This document shows positions 43,314-51,311 of a stretch of DNA of 64,000 nucleotides, one piece after another. How positions within the stretch are numbered: the first letter of the stretch is position 1; the number at the start of each line of letters is the position of its first letter. A program made the translations under genes and the position numbers. Origin of the DNA: JAWRCU01 sp033542235 (GTDB taxonomy: Bacteria; Pseudomonadota; Alphaproteobacteria; Rhizobiales; Rhizobiaceae). The stretch spans positions 496,001 to 560,000 of the forward strand of contig NZ_JAWRCU010000002.1 of the NCBI RefSeq assembly GCF_033542235.1, given 5' to 3'. Under the pieces are notes generated by a model. That model did not search any database. It saw only the letters and a list, made by a program, of their open reading frames with translations, and was not told the DNA's origin.

Positions 43314-43646
43314 GACGCATACCCCTGCGCTAAAGAACAATTACCTTGTATTCACGGTGCTGTAAGCTCTCTTACAGGCGCAACTTTCGCTTGAAAGACC
43401 CCTTGTTGCACAAGAACCAAATGATAAATGTATTAATGCACTCACTCGGTACGTTTTAGGGCGGACCGGCTCGGTATCAAGAGTTGCACGGAGTCAAAGA
43501 ATCGCATGGGTCTGGGGTATCTATTGCGGATACCTCCACCATTTGGTCATCACTTCGGGATTTTGTTTGCACGAAAGGCTGATCGATCCTCCCCATTTCG
43601 CATGAGATGGCAGCGGGTGAGGGAGGGTAATCTTTTGTGTGCGCAG
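43314..43646. other. A/T-rich promoter region of the coiled-coil gene
   Basis: About 330 bases without a gene, clearly more A/T-rich than the surroundings (for example AATGATAAATGTATTAATG near 43420). It must contain the coiled-coil promoter, but I could not settle on boxes. It also follows the metC stop region. Confidence 0.4.
43360..43377. promoter_or_regulatory. Perfect palindrome CTGTAAG-N4-CTTACAG
   Basis: Seven-base arms are separated by four bases (CTCT), 47 bases upstream of the coiled-coil ATG. The size and symmetry suit a dimeric repressor operator. In RNA it would also form a small hairpin. Confidence 0.45.
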
Positions 43647-44831
43647 TCAGGAGAGTGCGGCGACCGCTGCCAAGCCTCGCTCGAGGTCGGCCTTGAGGTC
43701 TTCGACGTCCTCCAAGCCGATCTGCAATCGGATCAGCGGGCCTTCGTAAGGGCCCTTGGCGATCACGCGGTCGCCGATGAAGACGGGAACAGCGAGGCTC
43801 TCGTAACCACCCCAGGAATAGCCGAGCCCGAAGACCTTCAGCGCATCTAGAAACGCCAGCTGTTCCTGCTCCCCGCCGCCGGAAAGCACGATCGAGAAAA
43901 GCCCGGAGGAACCGCAGAAGTCGCGCTTCCAGATGGCGTGGCCGGGATGGCTCGGGAGCGCCGGGTGCAGCACACGGGCGACGCCGTGCTTGCCCTCCAG
44001 CCAGCGCGCGATCTCCAGGGCATTTTTCTGGTGATGCTCAAGCCTCACGCCCATTGTGCGCAGCCCGCGCAGCACCTGGTAGACGTCGTCCGGGCCTGCG
44101 CACATGCCGAGCGCCTCCGAGGAGCTCATGAGTTGCGGCCAATGGGCCGCATTGGCGGATACGGTGCCGAGCAGCACGTCGGAATGTCCGGCGGGATATT
44201 TGGTTGCGGCATGAATGGTGACGTCGACGCCATAGTGCAGCGCCTTGAAATAAAGCGGCGTAGCCCAGGTGTTATCCATCATGACGATTGCACCGGCGGC
44301 ATGCGCGACCTCGGCAATTGCCGGGATGTCCTGTATCTCGAAGGTGTTGGAGCCGGGCGATTCGGTGAAGACGACCTTGGTGTTCGGCTTCATTGAAGCC
44401 GCTATGCCGGCGCCGATCTCCGGGTCGTAATATTCGATTTCGACGCCGAACCGCTTGAGCATGGTGTCGCAGAACCTGCGGGTGGGGTTGTAGAGGGAAT
44501 CGACGATCAGCGCATGGTCGCCAGCCGAAAGGAAGGCCAGCAGCGGCACGGCGACGGCGGCGAGCCCCGACGGCACGATGATGGTGCCGGCCGAGCCTTC
44601 CAGCTCGTTGATCGCCGAAGTGAGCGCGTCGGTCGTAGGGGTGCGCATTCCGTAGGTATATTTCTGGCTCCCCTCGCGTCGGCTGGCCATGAGGCGCGCT
44701 TCGGAAAAGAGCACGGTCGAGGCATGCACGACAGGCGGATTGACAAAGCCGAAATAGCCGTGTGGATCGTTGCCGGAATGAATGAGCCGGGTATTGATGC
44801 CCGAGTGCTTTGCCGTTTCGTCCTTAGCCAT
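43647..44831 (-). CDS. metC: Cystathionine beta-lyase
   Basis: A PLP enzyme of the Cys/Met metabolism family, 394 residues, converting cystathionine to homocysteine, ammonia and pyruvate. The Schiff-base lysine is K211 (HAATKYPAGHSDVL), and the PLP contacts Y60/R63 (KYTYGMRTP) come from the neighbouring subunit. FTESPGSNTFEIQDI and MMDNTWATPLYFKAL are typical of MetC rather than MetB. It is divergent from the PAP2 gene. MetC close to aapJQMP is a linkage I recall from other rhizobia. Confidence 0.93.
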   Translation of the reverse strand: MAKDETAKHSGINTRLIHSGNDPHGYFGFVNPPVVHASTVLFSEARLMASRREGSQKYTYGMRTPTTDALTSAINELEGSAGTIIVPSGLAAVAVPLLAFLSAGDHALIVDSLYNPTRRFCDTMLKRFGVEIEYYDPEIGAGIAASMKPNTKVVFTESPGSNTFEIQDIPAIAEVAHAAGAIVMMDNTWATPLYFKALHYGVDVTIHAATKYPAGHSDVLLGTVSANAAHWPQLMSSSEALGMCAGPDDVYQVLRGLRTMGVRLEHHQKNALEIARWLEGKHGVARVLHPALPSHPGHAIWKRDFCGSSGLFSIVLSGGGEQEQLAFLDALKVFGLGYSWGGYESLAVPVFIGDRVIAKGPYEGPLIRLQIGLEDVEDLKADLERGLAAVAALS

Positions 44832-44955
44832 GCGAACCTGCCTGCCGAAGAAAGGCGATACGCATAGTCATGCGGGATGGCGGGCGCAACGGCCCGAAGC
44901 GGGTTGTCGATTGGTACAAGCAGTTGATTGGCGTAAGGGCCGTCGCCACGTATGA

Positions 44956-45771
44956 ATGATGGACAAGAGAGTGGAGATGGAGCCGGGCCGGATGCGGCCG
45001 CATAGGCGTCTCGCGACCGCCTTGGTCGGTGCACGACAGCGACTGATGCGCGGCCGCTCTCATTCGGTCGACCCGATCTGGACTCCCGAGATGAGCCGCT
45101 GGCTCGCAGTCGGGCTTTGCCTCGCACTGATCGCGAGCCTGACCGATGCTGCAGCGATCCGTTACGTGCACGGCTCGCAGGACGCCATTATCGCCTTCAT
45201 GGCCTACATTACCAACGTCGGCAAATCGCAGTGGTTTCTGGTGCCGGCCGCGTTGATCTTTCTGGCAGTCGGCCTGCTCGACTGGTCACGCCAGGGAATG
45301 CGCGGCAAGGCGCGCCTCTCATTCCTGTTCGGTCAGGCAGCCTATGTCTTCTCGGCGGTCGCGCTCTCCGGGATTTTCGTCAATATCGTCAAGGTGATTT
45401 TCGGCCGCGCACGGCCGCGGCTGATCGACGAGGTCGGCCCCTTCCATTTCGACCCGTTCACCTTTGGCTATCTCCATGCGAGCTTCCCGTCAGGGCACTC
45501 GACCACGGTCGGCGCGATCGTTGGTATAGTGATGATCTGGTACCCGCGCTGGCGGCTTGTCACGATCGAACTCGGTCTGTTCTTCGCCGCCACCCGCATC
45601 GCGGCGGGAGCGCATTACCCTTCCGATGTGGCGACGGGCTTCCTCGTCGGGATATTCTTCTCGATCGTGATTGCGCGGTGGCTGGCCAGCCGCGGCGCGG
45701 TCTTTCGCTTCGTTGCGGGAAAAGTCCTTCCCGTACCGGCGGCGACTATAGCGAGAAAATCCAGGACCTAG
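44956..45771 (+). CDS. PAP2-family membrane phosphatase
   Basis: A lipid phosphatase-like protein of 271 residues with about five transmembrane helices. All three catalytic motifs are present: K-x6-R-P as KVIFGRARPR (146-155), PSGHS at 178-182, and R-x5-H-x3-D as RIAAGAHYPSDV (R214, H220, D224). The active site faces the periplasm in this family. Undecaprenyl pyrophosphate, PG-phosphate or a lipid A phosphate is a candidate substrate. The start could be the second codon position (MDKR). It has no operon partner. Confidence 0.92.
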   Translation: MMDKRVEMEPGRMRPHRRLATALVGARQRLMRGRSHSVDPIWTPEMSRWLAVGLCLALIASLTDAAAIRYVHGSQDAIIAFMAYITNVGKSQWFLVPAALIFLAVGLLDWSRQGMRGKARLSFLFGQAAYVFSAVALSGIFVNIVKVIFGRARPRLIDEVGPFHFDPFTFGYLHASFPSGHSTTVGAIVGIVMIWYPRWRLVTIELGLFFAATRIAAGAHYPSDVATGFLVGIFFSIVIARWLASRGAVFRFVAGKVLPVPAATIARKSRT

Positions 45772-46011
45772 CTGCCCGATCAGCAGCCGCCGATTCCCTC
45801 AAACCATGAGGCGACGAGATCGTTGCTGGCTATGGTCCAGTTAAGTCTTTCGTACTTGACCAGCAACAAATAATGCCCTTCGATGCAATTCGTGAACGAG
45901 AAGGGCGCTCGCGTCTGCGAGGCGCCAGCCCCCGGGTGGGACGGGGGACAGACGCTCTTTCCGAAAACGGGCTCGGTCGGTGGTCCTGAACAACAGAAAA
46001 GGGTTTCGGGT

Positions 46012-47040
46012 ATGAAGAAAATTTTGATCGGTCTGCTTGCGGCTGCGGCGGTCGGCTCGGCTGTGTCGGCAGCCTCGGCGGGCACGCTCGACGACGTCAA
46101 GAAGAAGGGATTCCTGCAATGCGGCGTCAATACCGGACTGCCTGGCTTTGCCGCGCCCAACGACAAGGGCGAATGGACCGGCTTCGACGTCGACTACTGC
46201 CGCGCGGTTGCCGCTGCGGTCTTTGGCGACGGGACCAAGGTCAAGTTCACGCCGCTGTCGGCCAAGGACCGCTTCACCGCACTGCAGTCCGGCGAGATCG
46301 ATGTCCTGATCCGAAACACGACCTGGACGATCAGCCGCGACACGGCGCTCGGCTTCAACTTCACCGGCATCAACTACTTTGACGGCCAGGGCTTCATGAT
46401 CAACGCCAAGAAGCTGCCGGGCGTGAATTCCGCGTTGCAGCTCTCGGGCGCATCGGTCTGCGTGCAGAGCGGCACGACGACTGAGCTTAATCTTGCCGAT
46501 TACTTCAAGGCGAACAAGATGGAGTACAACCCGGTCGTCTTCGAGAAGCTCGAGGAAACCAATTCGGCCTACGACTCGGGCCGTTGCGATGTGCTTACGA
46601 CCGACCAGTCGGGCCTCTACGCCACGAGGCTCACGCTCGCCGCCCCGGACGATCATGTCGTGCTGCCCGAGATCATCTCCAAGGAGCCGCTCGGTCCGGC
46701 CGTTCGCCAGGGCGACGACCAGTGGTTCGACATCGTCAAGTGGGTGCACTTTGCACTGCTCAACGCCGAGGAACTCGGTATCACCCAGGCCAATGTCGAG
46801 GAGATGAAGAAGTCGGATAATCCCGAGGTGAAGCGCGTGCTCGGCGAAGAAGCCGACACCAAGATCGGCACCGACCTTGGCCTGACCAATGATTGGGTCG
46901 TCAGGATCGTGAAGGCCGTCGGCAATTACGGAGAGATCTTCGAGCGCAATGTCGGGCAGGGCTCACCGCTGAAGATCGCGCGCGGCATCAATGCGCAATG
47001 GTCGAAGGGGGGGCTGCAATACGCTCCTCCGATCCGCTGA
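46012..47040 (+). CDS. aapJ: General L-amino acid ABC transporter, substrate-binding protein
   Basis: The periplasmic binding protein of the broad-specificity Aap system, 342 residues. A Sec signal peptide (MKKILIGLLAAAAVGSAVSA, cleavage at ASAG) is followed by the conserved start TLDDVKKKGFLQCGVNTGLP. IDVLIRNTTWTISRDTALGF and the C-terminal NFGEIFER-like NYGEIFERNVG are family landmarks. The ATG at 46012 with AAAAGGG is chosen; the frame continues upstream without a signal peptide. It starts an aapJ-aapQ-aapM-aapP operon (61, 5 and 18 bases between genes). Confidence 0.96.
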   Translation: MKKILIGLLAAAAVGSAVSAASAGTLDDVKKKGFLQCGVNTGLPGFAAPNDKGEWTGFDVDYCRAVAAAVFGDGTKVKFTPLSAKDRFTALQSGEIDVLIRNTTWTISRDTALGFNFTGINYFDGQGFMINAKKLPGVNSALQLSGASVCVQSGTTTELNLADYFKANKMEYNPVVFEKLEETNSAYDSGRCDVLTTDQSGLYATRLTLAAPDDHVVLPEIISKEPLGPAVRQGDDQWFDIVKWVHFALLNAEELGITQANVEEMKKSDNPEVKRVLGEEADTKIGTDLGLTNDWVVRIVKAVGNYGEIFERNVGQGSPLKIARGINAQWSKGGLQYAPPIR

Positions 47041-47100
47041 TCGACGAGAGGCCGGGAGGCGGGCTGCCGCCTCCCGGAGCATCAGCTGGAAGGGAGTCTG

Positions 47101-48291
47101 ATGGCGTCTCAGGAAACGATCCGGCATGCCGAGCCCGCCTGGGCCTCGTACATCAATGATCCAAGGATCCGCGGGGTCATCTACCAGCTACTCCTTTTCA
47201 TCGCCCTCGTCGCCTTCGTCTGGTGGGTCGTCGACAACACCGTTGAAAACCTGCAGCGCGCCAAGATCGCGTCGGGTTTCGCTTTTCTCAGAGGCAGGGC
47301 CGGGTTCGACATCAGCCAAAGCCTGATCTCATATTCGTCCGACTCTACTTTCAGCCGCGCGCTCCTTGTCGGGCTGCTGAACACGGTGATGGTCGCCGTC
47401 GCTGGCGTGGTTACCGCCTCGATTGTCGGCTTCCTCGTGGGCATCGGCCGTCTCTCCCGGAACTGGCTCATCCGTAAGATATCGACCGTTTACGTCGAGG
47501 TATTTCGCAACATCCCGCCGCTGCTCGTCATCTTCTTCTGGTATTTGGGCGTTCTGGCGGTGCTGCCGCTGCCGCGTGACAGCTATCATCTCCCGTTCGG
47601 CTCCTACCTGAACAGCCGCGGCTTCTTTCTGCCGAGGCTGGTATGGGGCGAGGGGGCCGGGCTGATCCCGCTTGGCTTCCTGCTCGCGATAGCCATGAGC
47701 TCGTTCGTCGCCCATCGTGCCCGTCAGCGGCAGATGGCGACAGGGCAGCAGTTCCCCGCGTTCTGGACGTCGGTGGGCCTTATTGTCGGCCTCCCGCTGC
47801 TTGCCTTCTTCGCGGCGGGAATGCCGCTCGAGATCGAATACCCGAAGCAGGCGACCTTCAACATGGCTGGCGGCTTCAAGGTCACGCCGGAATTTCTCGC
47901 ACTCTATCTGGCGCTGTCCTTCTACACGGCTTCCTTCATTGCCGAGATCGTGCGCGCCGGCGTGCTTGGCGTGAGCAAGGGCCAGACGGAAGCGGCTGCG
48001 GCGCTCGGGCTGAGGGCGGGCGCGATCCTCCGCCTGGTCGTCGTGCCGCAGGCACTGCGCATCATCATCCCGCCGCTCACCAGCCAGTATCTCAACCTCA
48101 CGAAAAACTCGTCCCTGGCCGTGGCCATCGGCTATCCCGACCTCGTGGCGATCGGAGGCACCATCCTCAACCAGACGGGCCAGTCCATCGAGGTCGTCGT
48201 CATCTGGATGGTCATCTATCTCGGCCTGAGCCTCGCGACGTCAGGGTTCATGAACTGGTTCAATACCAGGATGGCGCTGGTGGAGAGGTAA
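47101..48291 (+). CDS. aapQ: General L-amino acid ABC transporter, permease AapQ
   Basis: A 396-residue permease, longer than HisQ-type proteins because of an extended periplasmic insert. The first helix is YQLLLFIALVAFVWWVV. The insert and second half carry VEVFRNIPPLLVIFFWYLG, and the EAA loop is KGQTEAAAALGLRAGAILRL with VVPQALRIIIPPLTSQYLNL. It pairs with AapM to form the channel. Confidence 0.96.
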   Translation: MASQETIRHAEPAWASYINDPRIRGVIYQLLLFIALVAFVWWVVDNTVENLQRAKIASGFAFLRGRAGFDISQSLISYSSDSTFSRALLVGLLNTVMVAVAGVVTASIVGFLVGIGRLSRNWLIRKISTVYVEVFRNIPPLLVIFFWYLGVLAVLPLPRDSYHLPFGSYLNSRGFFLPRLVWGEGAGLIPLGFLLAIAMSSFVAHRARQRQMATGQQFPAFWTSVGLIVGLPLLAFFAAGMPLEIEYPKQATFNMAGGFKVTPEFLALYLALSFYTASFIAEIVRAGVLGVSKGQTEAAAALGLRAGAILRLVVVPQALRIIIPPLTSQYLNLTKNSSLAVAIGYPDLVAIGGTILNQTGQSIEVVVIWMVIYLGLSLATSGFMNWFNTRMALVER

Positions 48292-48296
48292 GGGGA

Positions 48297-49454
48297 ATGC
48301 AGGAGCACGACCTCACCTTCGTCCGTGTCGAGATGGCGCTGGCCGAAAAGCCCCCGCGCAGCGAGGCCGGGCTTGTCGCCTGGCTGCAGAAGAATCTCTT
48401 TGCCTCGATCCCCGATATCATTCTGACGATCGTTGGCGTCATCCTGGTCTTCCTGATCGTGCCGCCGCTGGTCCGCTGGGCCTTCATCGATGCGCAATGG
48501 GTCGGGGTCGACCGCAATGCTTGCTCGACTGTGGCACAGGGCGGCGCGCAGCCTGACGGCTGGTCGGGGGCCTGCTGGGCCTTCGTCGGGGCAAAGTTCC
48601 AACAGTTCATGTTCGGCAGCTATCCGTTCGCGGAGCGCTGGCGTGTGGTGCTTACCGGCATACTGTTCGTCATTCTGCTCGTGCCGCTGATGATCCCGAG
48701 GTTCCCGTATAAAGGCACCAATGCGATCCTGTTCTTCGGCGTCTTCCCGGTGGTCGCCTTCTTCCTTTTGGTCGGCGGCTGGTTCGGCCTCGAGCACGTC
48801 GAGACGCCACTCTGGGGCGGTCTGCTCGTCACACTGGTGCTTTCCTTCGTAGGGATCGCAGTTTCGCTCCCACTCGGCATCCTGCTGGCGCTTGGCCGAC
48901 GCTCGAACATGCCGATCGTCAAGATGATCTCCGTGATCTTCATCGAGACCATACGCGGCGTGCCGCTGGTGACCGTGCTCTTCATGGCGAGCGTCATGCT
49001 GCCGCTGTTCCTGCCGCCCGGCGTTACCTTCGACAAGCTCATGAGAGCCTTGATCGGCGTTGCGTTGTTCGCGTCGGCCTATATGGCGGAGGTGGTGCGC
49101 GGCGGGCTGCAGGCGATACCCAAGGGGCAGTACGAGGGCGCCGATTCCCTCGGGCTGAGCTATTGGCAGAAGACGGGGCTGATCATCCTCCCGCAGGCGC
49201 TCAAGCTCGTCATACCCGGCATCGTCAACACATTTATCGGCATGTTCAAGGACACCAGCCTCGTCGGCATCATCGGCATGTTCGACCTGCTTGGCATCGT
49301 ACGCCAGGCCTTCTCCGACACGAACTGGGCCTCGCCACAGACGCCGATCAGCGGCCTCGTCTTTGCCGGTTTCGTGTTTTGGCTATTCTGCTTCGGCATG
49401 TCGCGCTATTCCATCTATATGGAACGCCGGCTCGACACCGGCCACAAACGATAA
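48297..49454 (+). CDS. aapM: General L-amino acid ABC transporter, permease AapM
   Basis: The second Aap permease, 385 residues from the ATG at 48297. Landmarks are the N-terminal VRVEMALAEKPPRSEAGLVA, the periplasmic cysteine-containing WVGVDRNACSTVAQG, IFIETIRGVPLVTVLFMAS, and the EAA loop PKGQYEGADSLGLSYWQKTG with LIILPQALKLVIPGIVNTF. The open frame extends far upstream inside aapQ, but only the part from 48297 has homology. The ribosome site overlaps the end of aapQ (GGAGAGG). Confidence 0.95.
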   Translation: MQEHDLTFVRVEMALAEKPPRSEAGLVAWLQKNLFASIPDIILTIVGVILVFLIVPPLVRWAFIDAQWVGVDRNACSTVAQGGAQPDGWSGACWAFVGAKFQQFMFGSYPFAERWRVVLTGILFVILLVPLMIPRFPYKGTNAILFFGVFPVVAFFLLVGGWFGLEHVETPLWGGLLVTLVLSFVGIAVSLPLGILLALGRRSNMPIVKMISVIFIETIRGVPLVTVLFMASVMLPLFLPPGVTFDKLMRALIGVALFASAYMAEVVRGGLQAIPKGQYEGADSLGLSYWQKTGLIILPQALKLVIPGIVNTFIGMFKDTSLVGIIGMFDLLGIVRQAFSDTNWASPQTPISGLVFAGFVFWLFCFGMSRYSIYMERRLDTGHKR

Positions 49455-49472
49455 CCAGGGAACCGGATTTAT

Positions 49473-50276
49473 ATGAGTACCGAGAACATCGTCAGCGCGG
49501 AAGAGATCAAGGTCGATCTCAAGAAGATGCACATCTCCGATACGGACGTCGCCATTGACATCGTCGGGATGCACAAATGGTTCGGCGAGTTCCACGTGCT
49601 GCGCGACATCAATCTGAGGGTCATGCGGGGCGAGCGGATCGTGGTCTGCGGGCCGTCTGGCTCGGGCAAGTCGACCATGATTCGTTGCATCAACCGCCTG
49701 GAGGAGCACCAGAAGGGCAAGGTGGTCGTCGACGGCAAGGAACTCACCAACGATCTCAGGAAGATCGACGAGGTCCGCCGCGAGGTCGGCATGGTGTTCC
49801 AGCACTTCAACCTCTTCCCGCATCTGACCATCCTGGAGAACTGCACGCTGGCGCCGATCTGGGTGCGAAAGATTCCGAAGAAGCAGGCCGAGGAGACGGC
49901 CATGCACTTCCTGCGCCGTGTGAAGATCCCCGAGCAGGCGCATAAATATCCTGGACAATTGTCTGGCGGCCAGCAGCAGCGCGTGGCGATTGCCCGCTCT
50001 CTCTGCATGAACCCCAAGATCATGCTGTTCGACGAGCCAACCTCGGCGCTCGATCCGGAGATGATCAAGGAAGTGCTGGAGACGATGGTAAGCCTGGCCG
50101 AGGAGGGCATGACCATGCTCTGCGTAACGCATGAGATGGGCTTCGCGCGCAAGGTCGCCAACCGCGTGATCTTCATGGACCAGGGCCAGATCGTTGAACA
50201 GAACACGCCGAACGAGTTCTTCGATCATCCCCAGCACGAGCGCACGAAGCTGTTCCTCAGCCAGATCCTGCATTAA
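49473..50276 (+). CDS. aapP: General L-amino acid ABC transporter, ATP-binding protein
   Basis: The ATPase of the Aap system, 267 residues. Walker A is GPSGSGKST near 60-68, the Q-loop MVFQHFNLFPHLTI, the signature LSGGQQQRVAIARSL and Walker B IMLFDEPTSALDPEM. The N-terminal extension (MSTENIVSAEEIKVDLKKMH) is typical of AapP. In rhizobia this operon is the major general amino-acid importer and also affects efflux; that is family knowledge and cannot be read from the window. Confidence 0.96.
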   Translation: MSTENIVSAEEIKVDLKKMHISDTDVAIDIVGMHKWFGEFHVLRDINLRVMRGERIVVCGPSGSGKSTMIRCINRLEEHQKGKVVVDGKELTNDLRKIDEVRREVGMVFQHFNLFPHLTILENCTLAPIWVRKIPKKQAEETAMHFLRRVKIPEQAHKYPGQLSGGQQQRVAIARSLCMNPKIMLFDEPTSALDPEMIKEVLETMVSLAEEGMTMLCVTHEMGFARKVANRVIFMDQGQIVEQNTPNEFFDHPQHERTKLFLSQILH

Positions 50277-50371
50277 GGGCATCTCAGTGTCAGGATGGCC
50301 GTCCACTGACATGGCGGCCGTCGTCTTGAAAGCCGCGCTGACGAGCGTACGCTGTCGGGGGCAGCGGGAGT

Positions 50372-51040
50372 ATGAGGAGGGGGCTCCGTTGGTTCGTTGC
50401 CGTTGTCGGTTCAGTGCTCGCCGCGCTGATCCTCGGCACGGTGCTGCCGCGACCGCTGTTCGAAGAGGCCGCGGGCAGCGGGCCTGAAGGGCGGCGCATT
50501 CTCGTGCTTTCGAGCCCGATCCACACCGACATTGCCGTTCCGGCCGAAGCACTCTCCGATGCGGAATTCGAGTTCCTGCGCGAAGCATCCCTGCCGGTCG
50601 ACAATTCCAATGCGCGCTGGGTGCTGTTCGGCTGGGGCGGCAAGGCGTTCTATGTCGCGACGCCGGAGCTGACGGACATCCACCTTGGACCGCTGCTGAA
50701 ATCCTTTATGCTCGACAGCTCCGTCATGCATGTCCAGGTGACCGGGGCGATCGACGAGGCTCAACCTTTTGTCTCAGCCTACACGATATCCGAGGATGGA
50801 CTCACCCGCCTGCTCTCCTTCGTCAGGGGGACCTTTGCAGAGGCGGATGGTGCGCCGGTTCGCCTGCCGGGCACGGGCTACGGAGAGAGCGATACCTTCT
50901 TCGAGGCGATCGGCTCGTTCAATGCCTTGCTCGGTTGCAACACCTGGACCGCCGCAGCGCTGCGCGAAGCGGGGCTCCGGACAGGATGGTGGAACCCGCT
51001 GCCCGCGACGCTAGGCTATTCGCTGATGATCTATAACTGA
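50372..51040 (+). CDS. TIGR02117 family protein (DUF2459)
   Basis: A 222-residue protein with one N-terminal membrane anchor (LRWFVAVVGSVLAALILGTV). The family pattern H-T-D-I-x-x-P (SSPIHTDIAVPAEAL), F-G-W-G-x-x-x-F-Y (LFGWGGKAFYVATPEL) and the late N-T-W-T-A-x-A-L (GCNTWTAAALREAGL) is present. The family was first noted near urease genes and has no known activity; conserved His, Asp and Cys/Asn residues hint at a hydrolase, which is speculative. It lies 95 bases after aapP. The 271 bases beyond it hold the leader region of the CmlA-like exporter. Confidence 0.85.
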   Translation: MRRGLRWFVAVVGSVLAALILGTVLPRPLFEEAAGSGPEGRRILVLSSPIHTDIAVPAEALSDAEFEFLREASLPVDNSNARWVLFGWGGKAFYVATPELTDIHLGPLLKSFMLDSSVMHVQVTGAIDEAQPFVSAYTISEDGLTRLLSFVRGTFAEADGAPVRLPGTGYGESDTFFEAIGSFNALLGCNTWTAAALREAGLRTGWWNPLPATLGYSLMIYN

Positions 51041-51175
51041 TGGCGAAAGCCAGACTTCGGCCATTCCTGGGCAGCCGCCATTCAACACGAACAGACGAGC
51101 CGGTTGATAGGGCGCTGCATCGCTGGTAAGTGCACCTTCTTCAGCCCGATTGGCCGACTTACACAGGCGCGAAAC

Positions 51176-51202
51176 ATGGAATCTAAGCAAGCAGACAGAT
51201 AG
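51176..51202 (+). CDS. Leader peptide MESKQADR upstream of the CmlA-like exporter
   Basis: An eight-codon frame, ATG at 51176 and TAG at 51200-51202, ends directly against the hairpin at 51203. The residues S-K-Q-A-D match the S-K-N-A-D core of the leader peptide of mobile cmlA genes (MSTSKNADK, as I recall it). In those genes a chloramphenicol-stalled ribosome on the leader opens a downstream hairpin. The codons for Ala-Asp (GCAGAC, 51191-51196) pair with GTCTGC (51234-51239) and so form the outer part of the hairpin. The upstream purine stretch (CAGGCGCGAAAC) gives a fair ribosome site. Confidence 0.6.
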   Translation: MESKQADR

Positions 51203-51239
51203 GCCGCAACAACCCCTCTTCGTTGTTGCGGCAGTCTGC
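51191..51239 (+). promoter_or_regulatory. Attenuator-type hairpin between leader peptide and exporter
   Basis: The inner stem GCCGCAACAAC (51203-51213) pairs perfectly with GTTGTTGCGGC (51222-51232) around CCCTCTTC. An outer stem GCAGAC/GTCTGC (51191-51196 and 51234-51239) overlaps the last codons of the leader peptide. A second, weaker hairpin (CCG plus CTCA at 51276-51288, TGAG plus CGG at 51295-51301) would cover the exporter ribosome site GAGCGG. The plan fits translational attenuation by a stalled ribosome. Confidence 0.6.
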
Positions 51240-51311
51240 CCGGTTCCTCTTCCGGTCCAATACAGCGCAGGCCGCCCGCCAAATCTCATTCATTTGAGCG
51301 GATGCTTCGTG

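Noticed and set aside
47643..48296. Upstream extension of aapM inside aapQ
   Set aside because: The extension is out of frame with aapQ and has no homology; the ATG at 48297 matches AapM starts.
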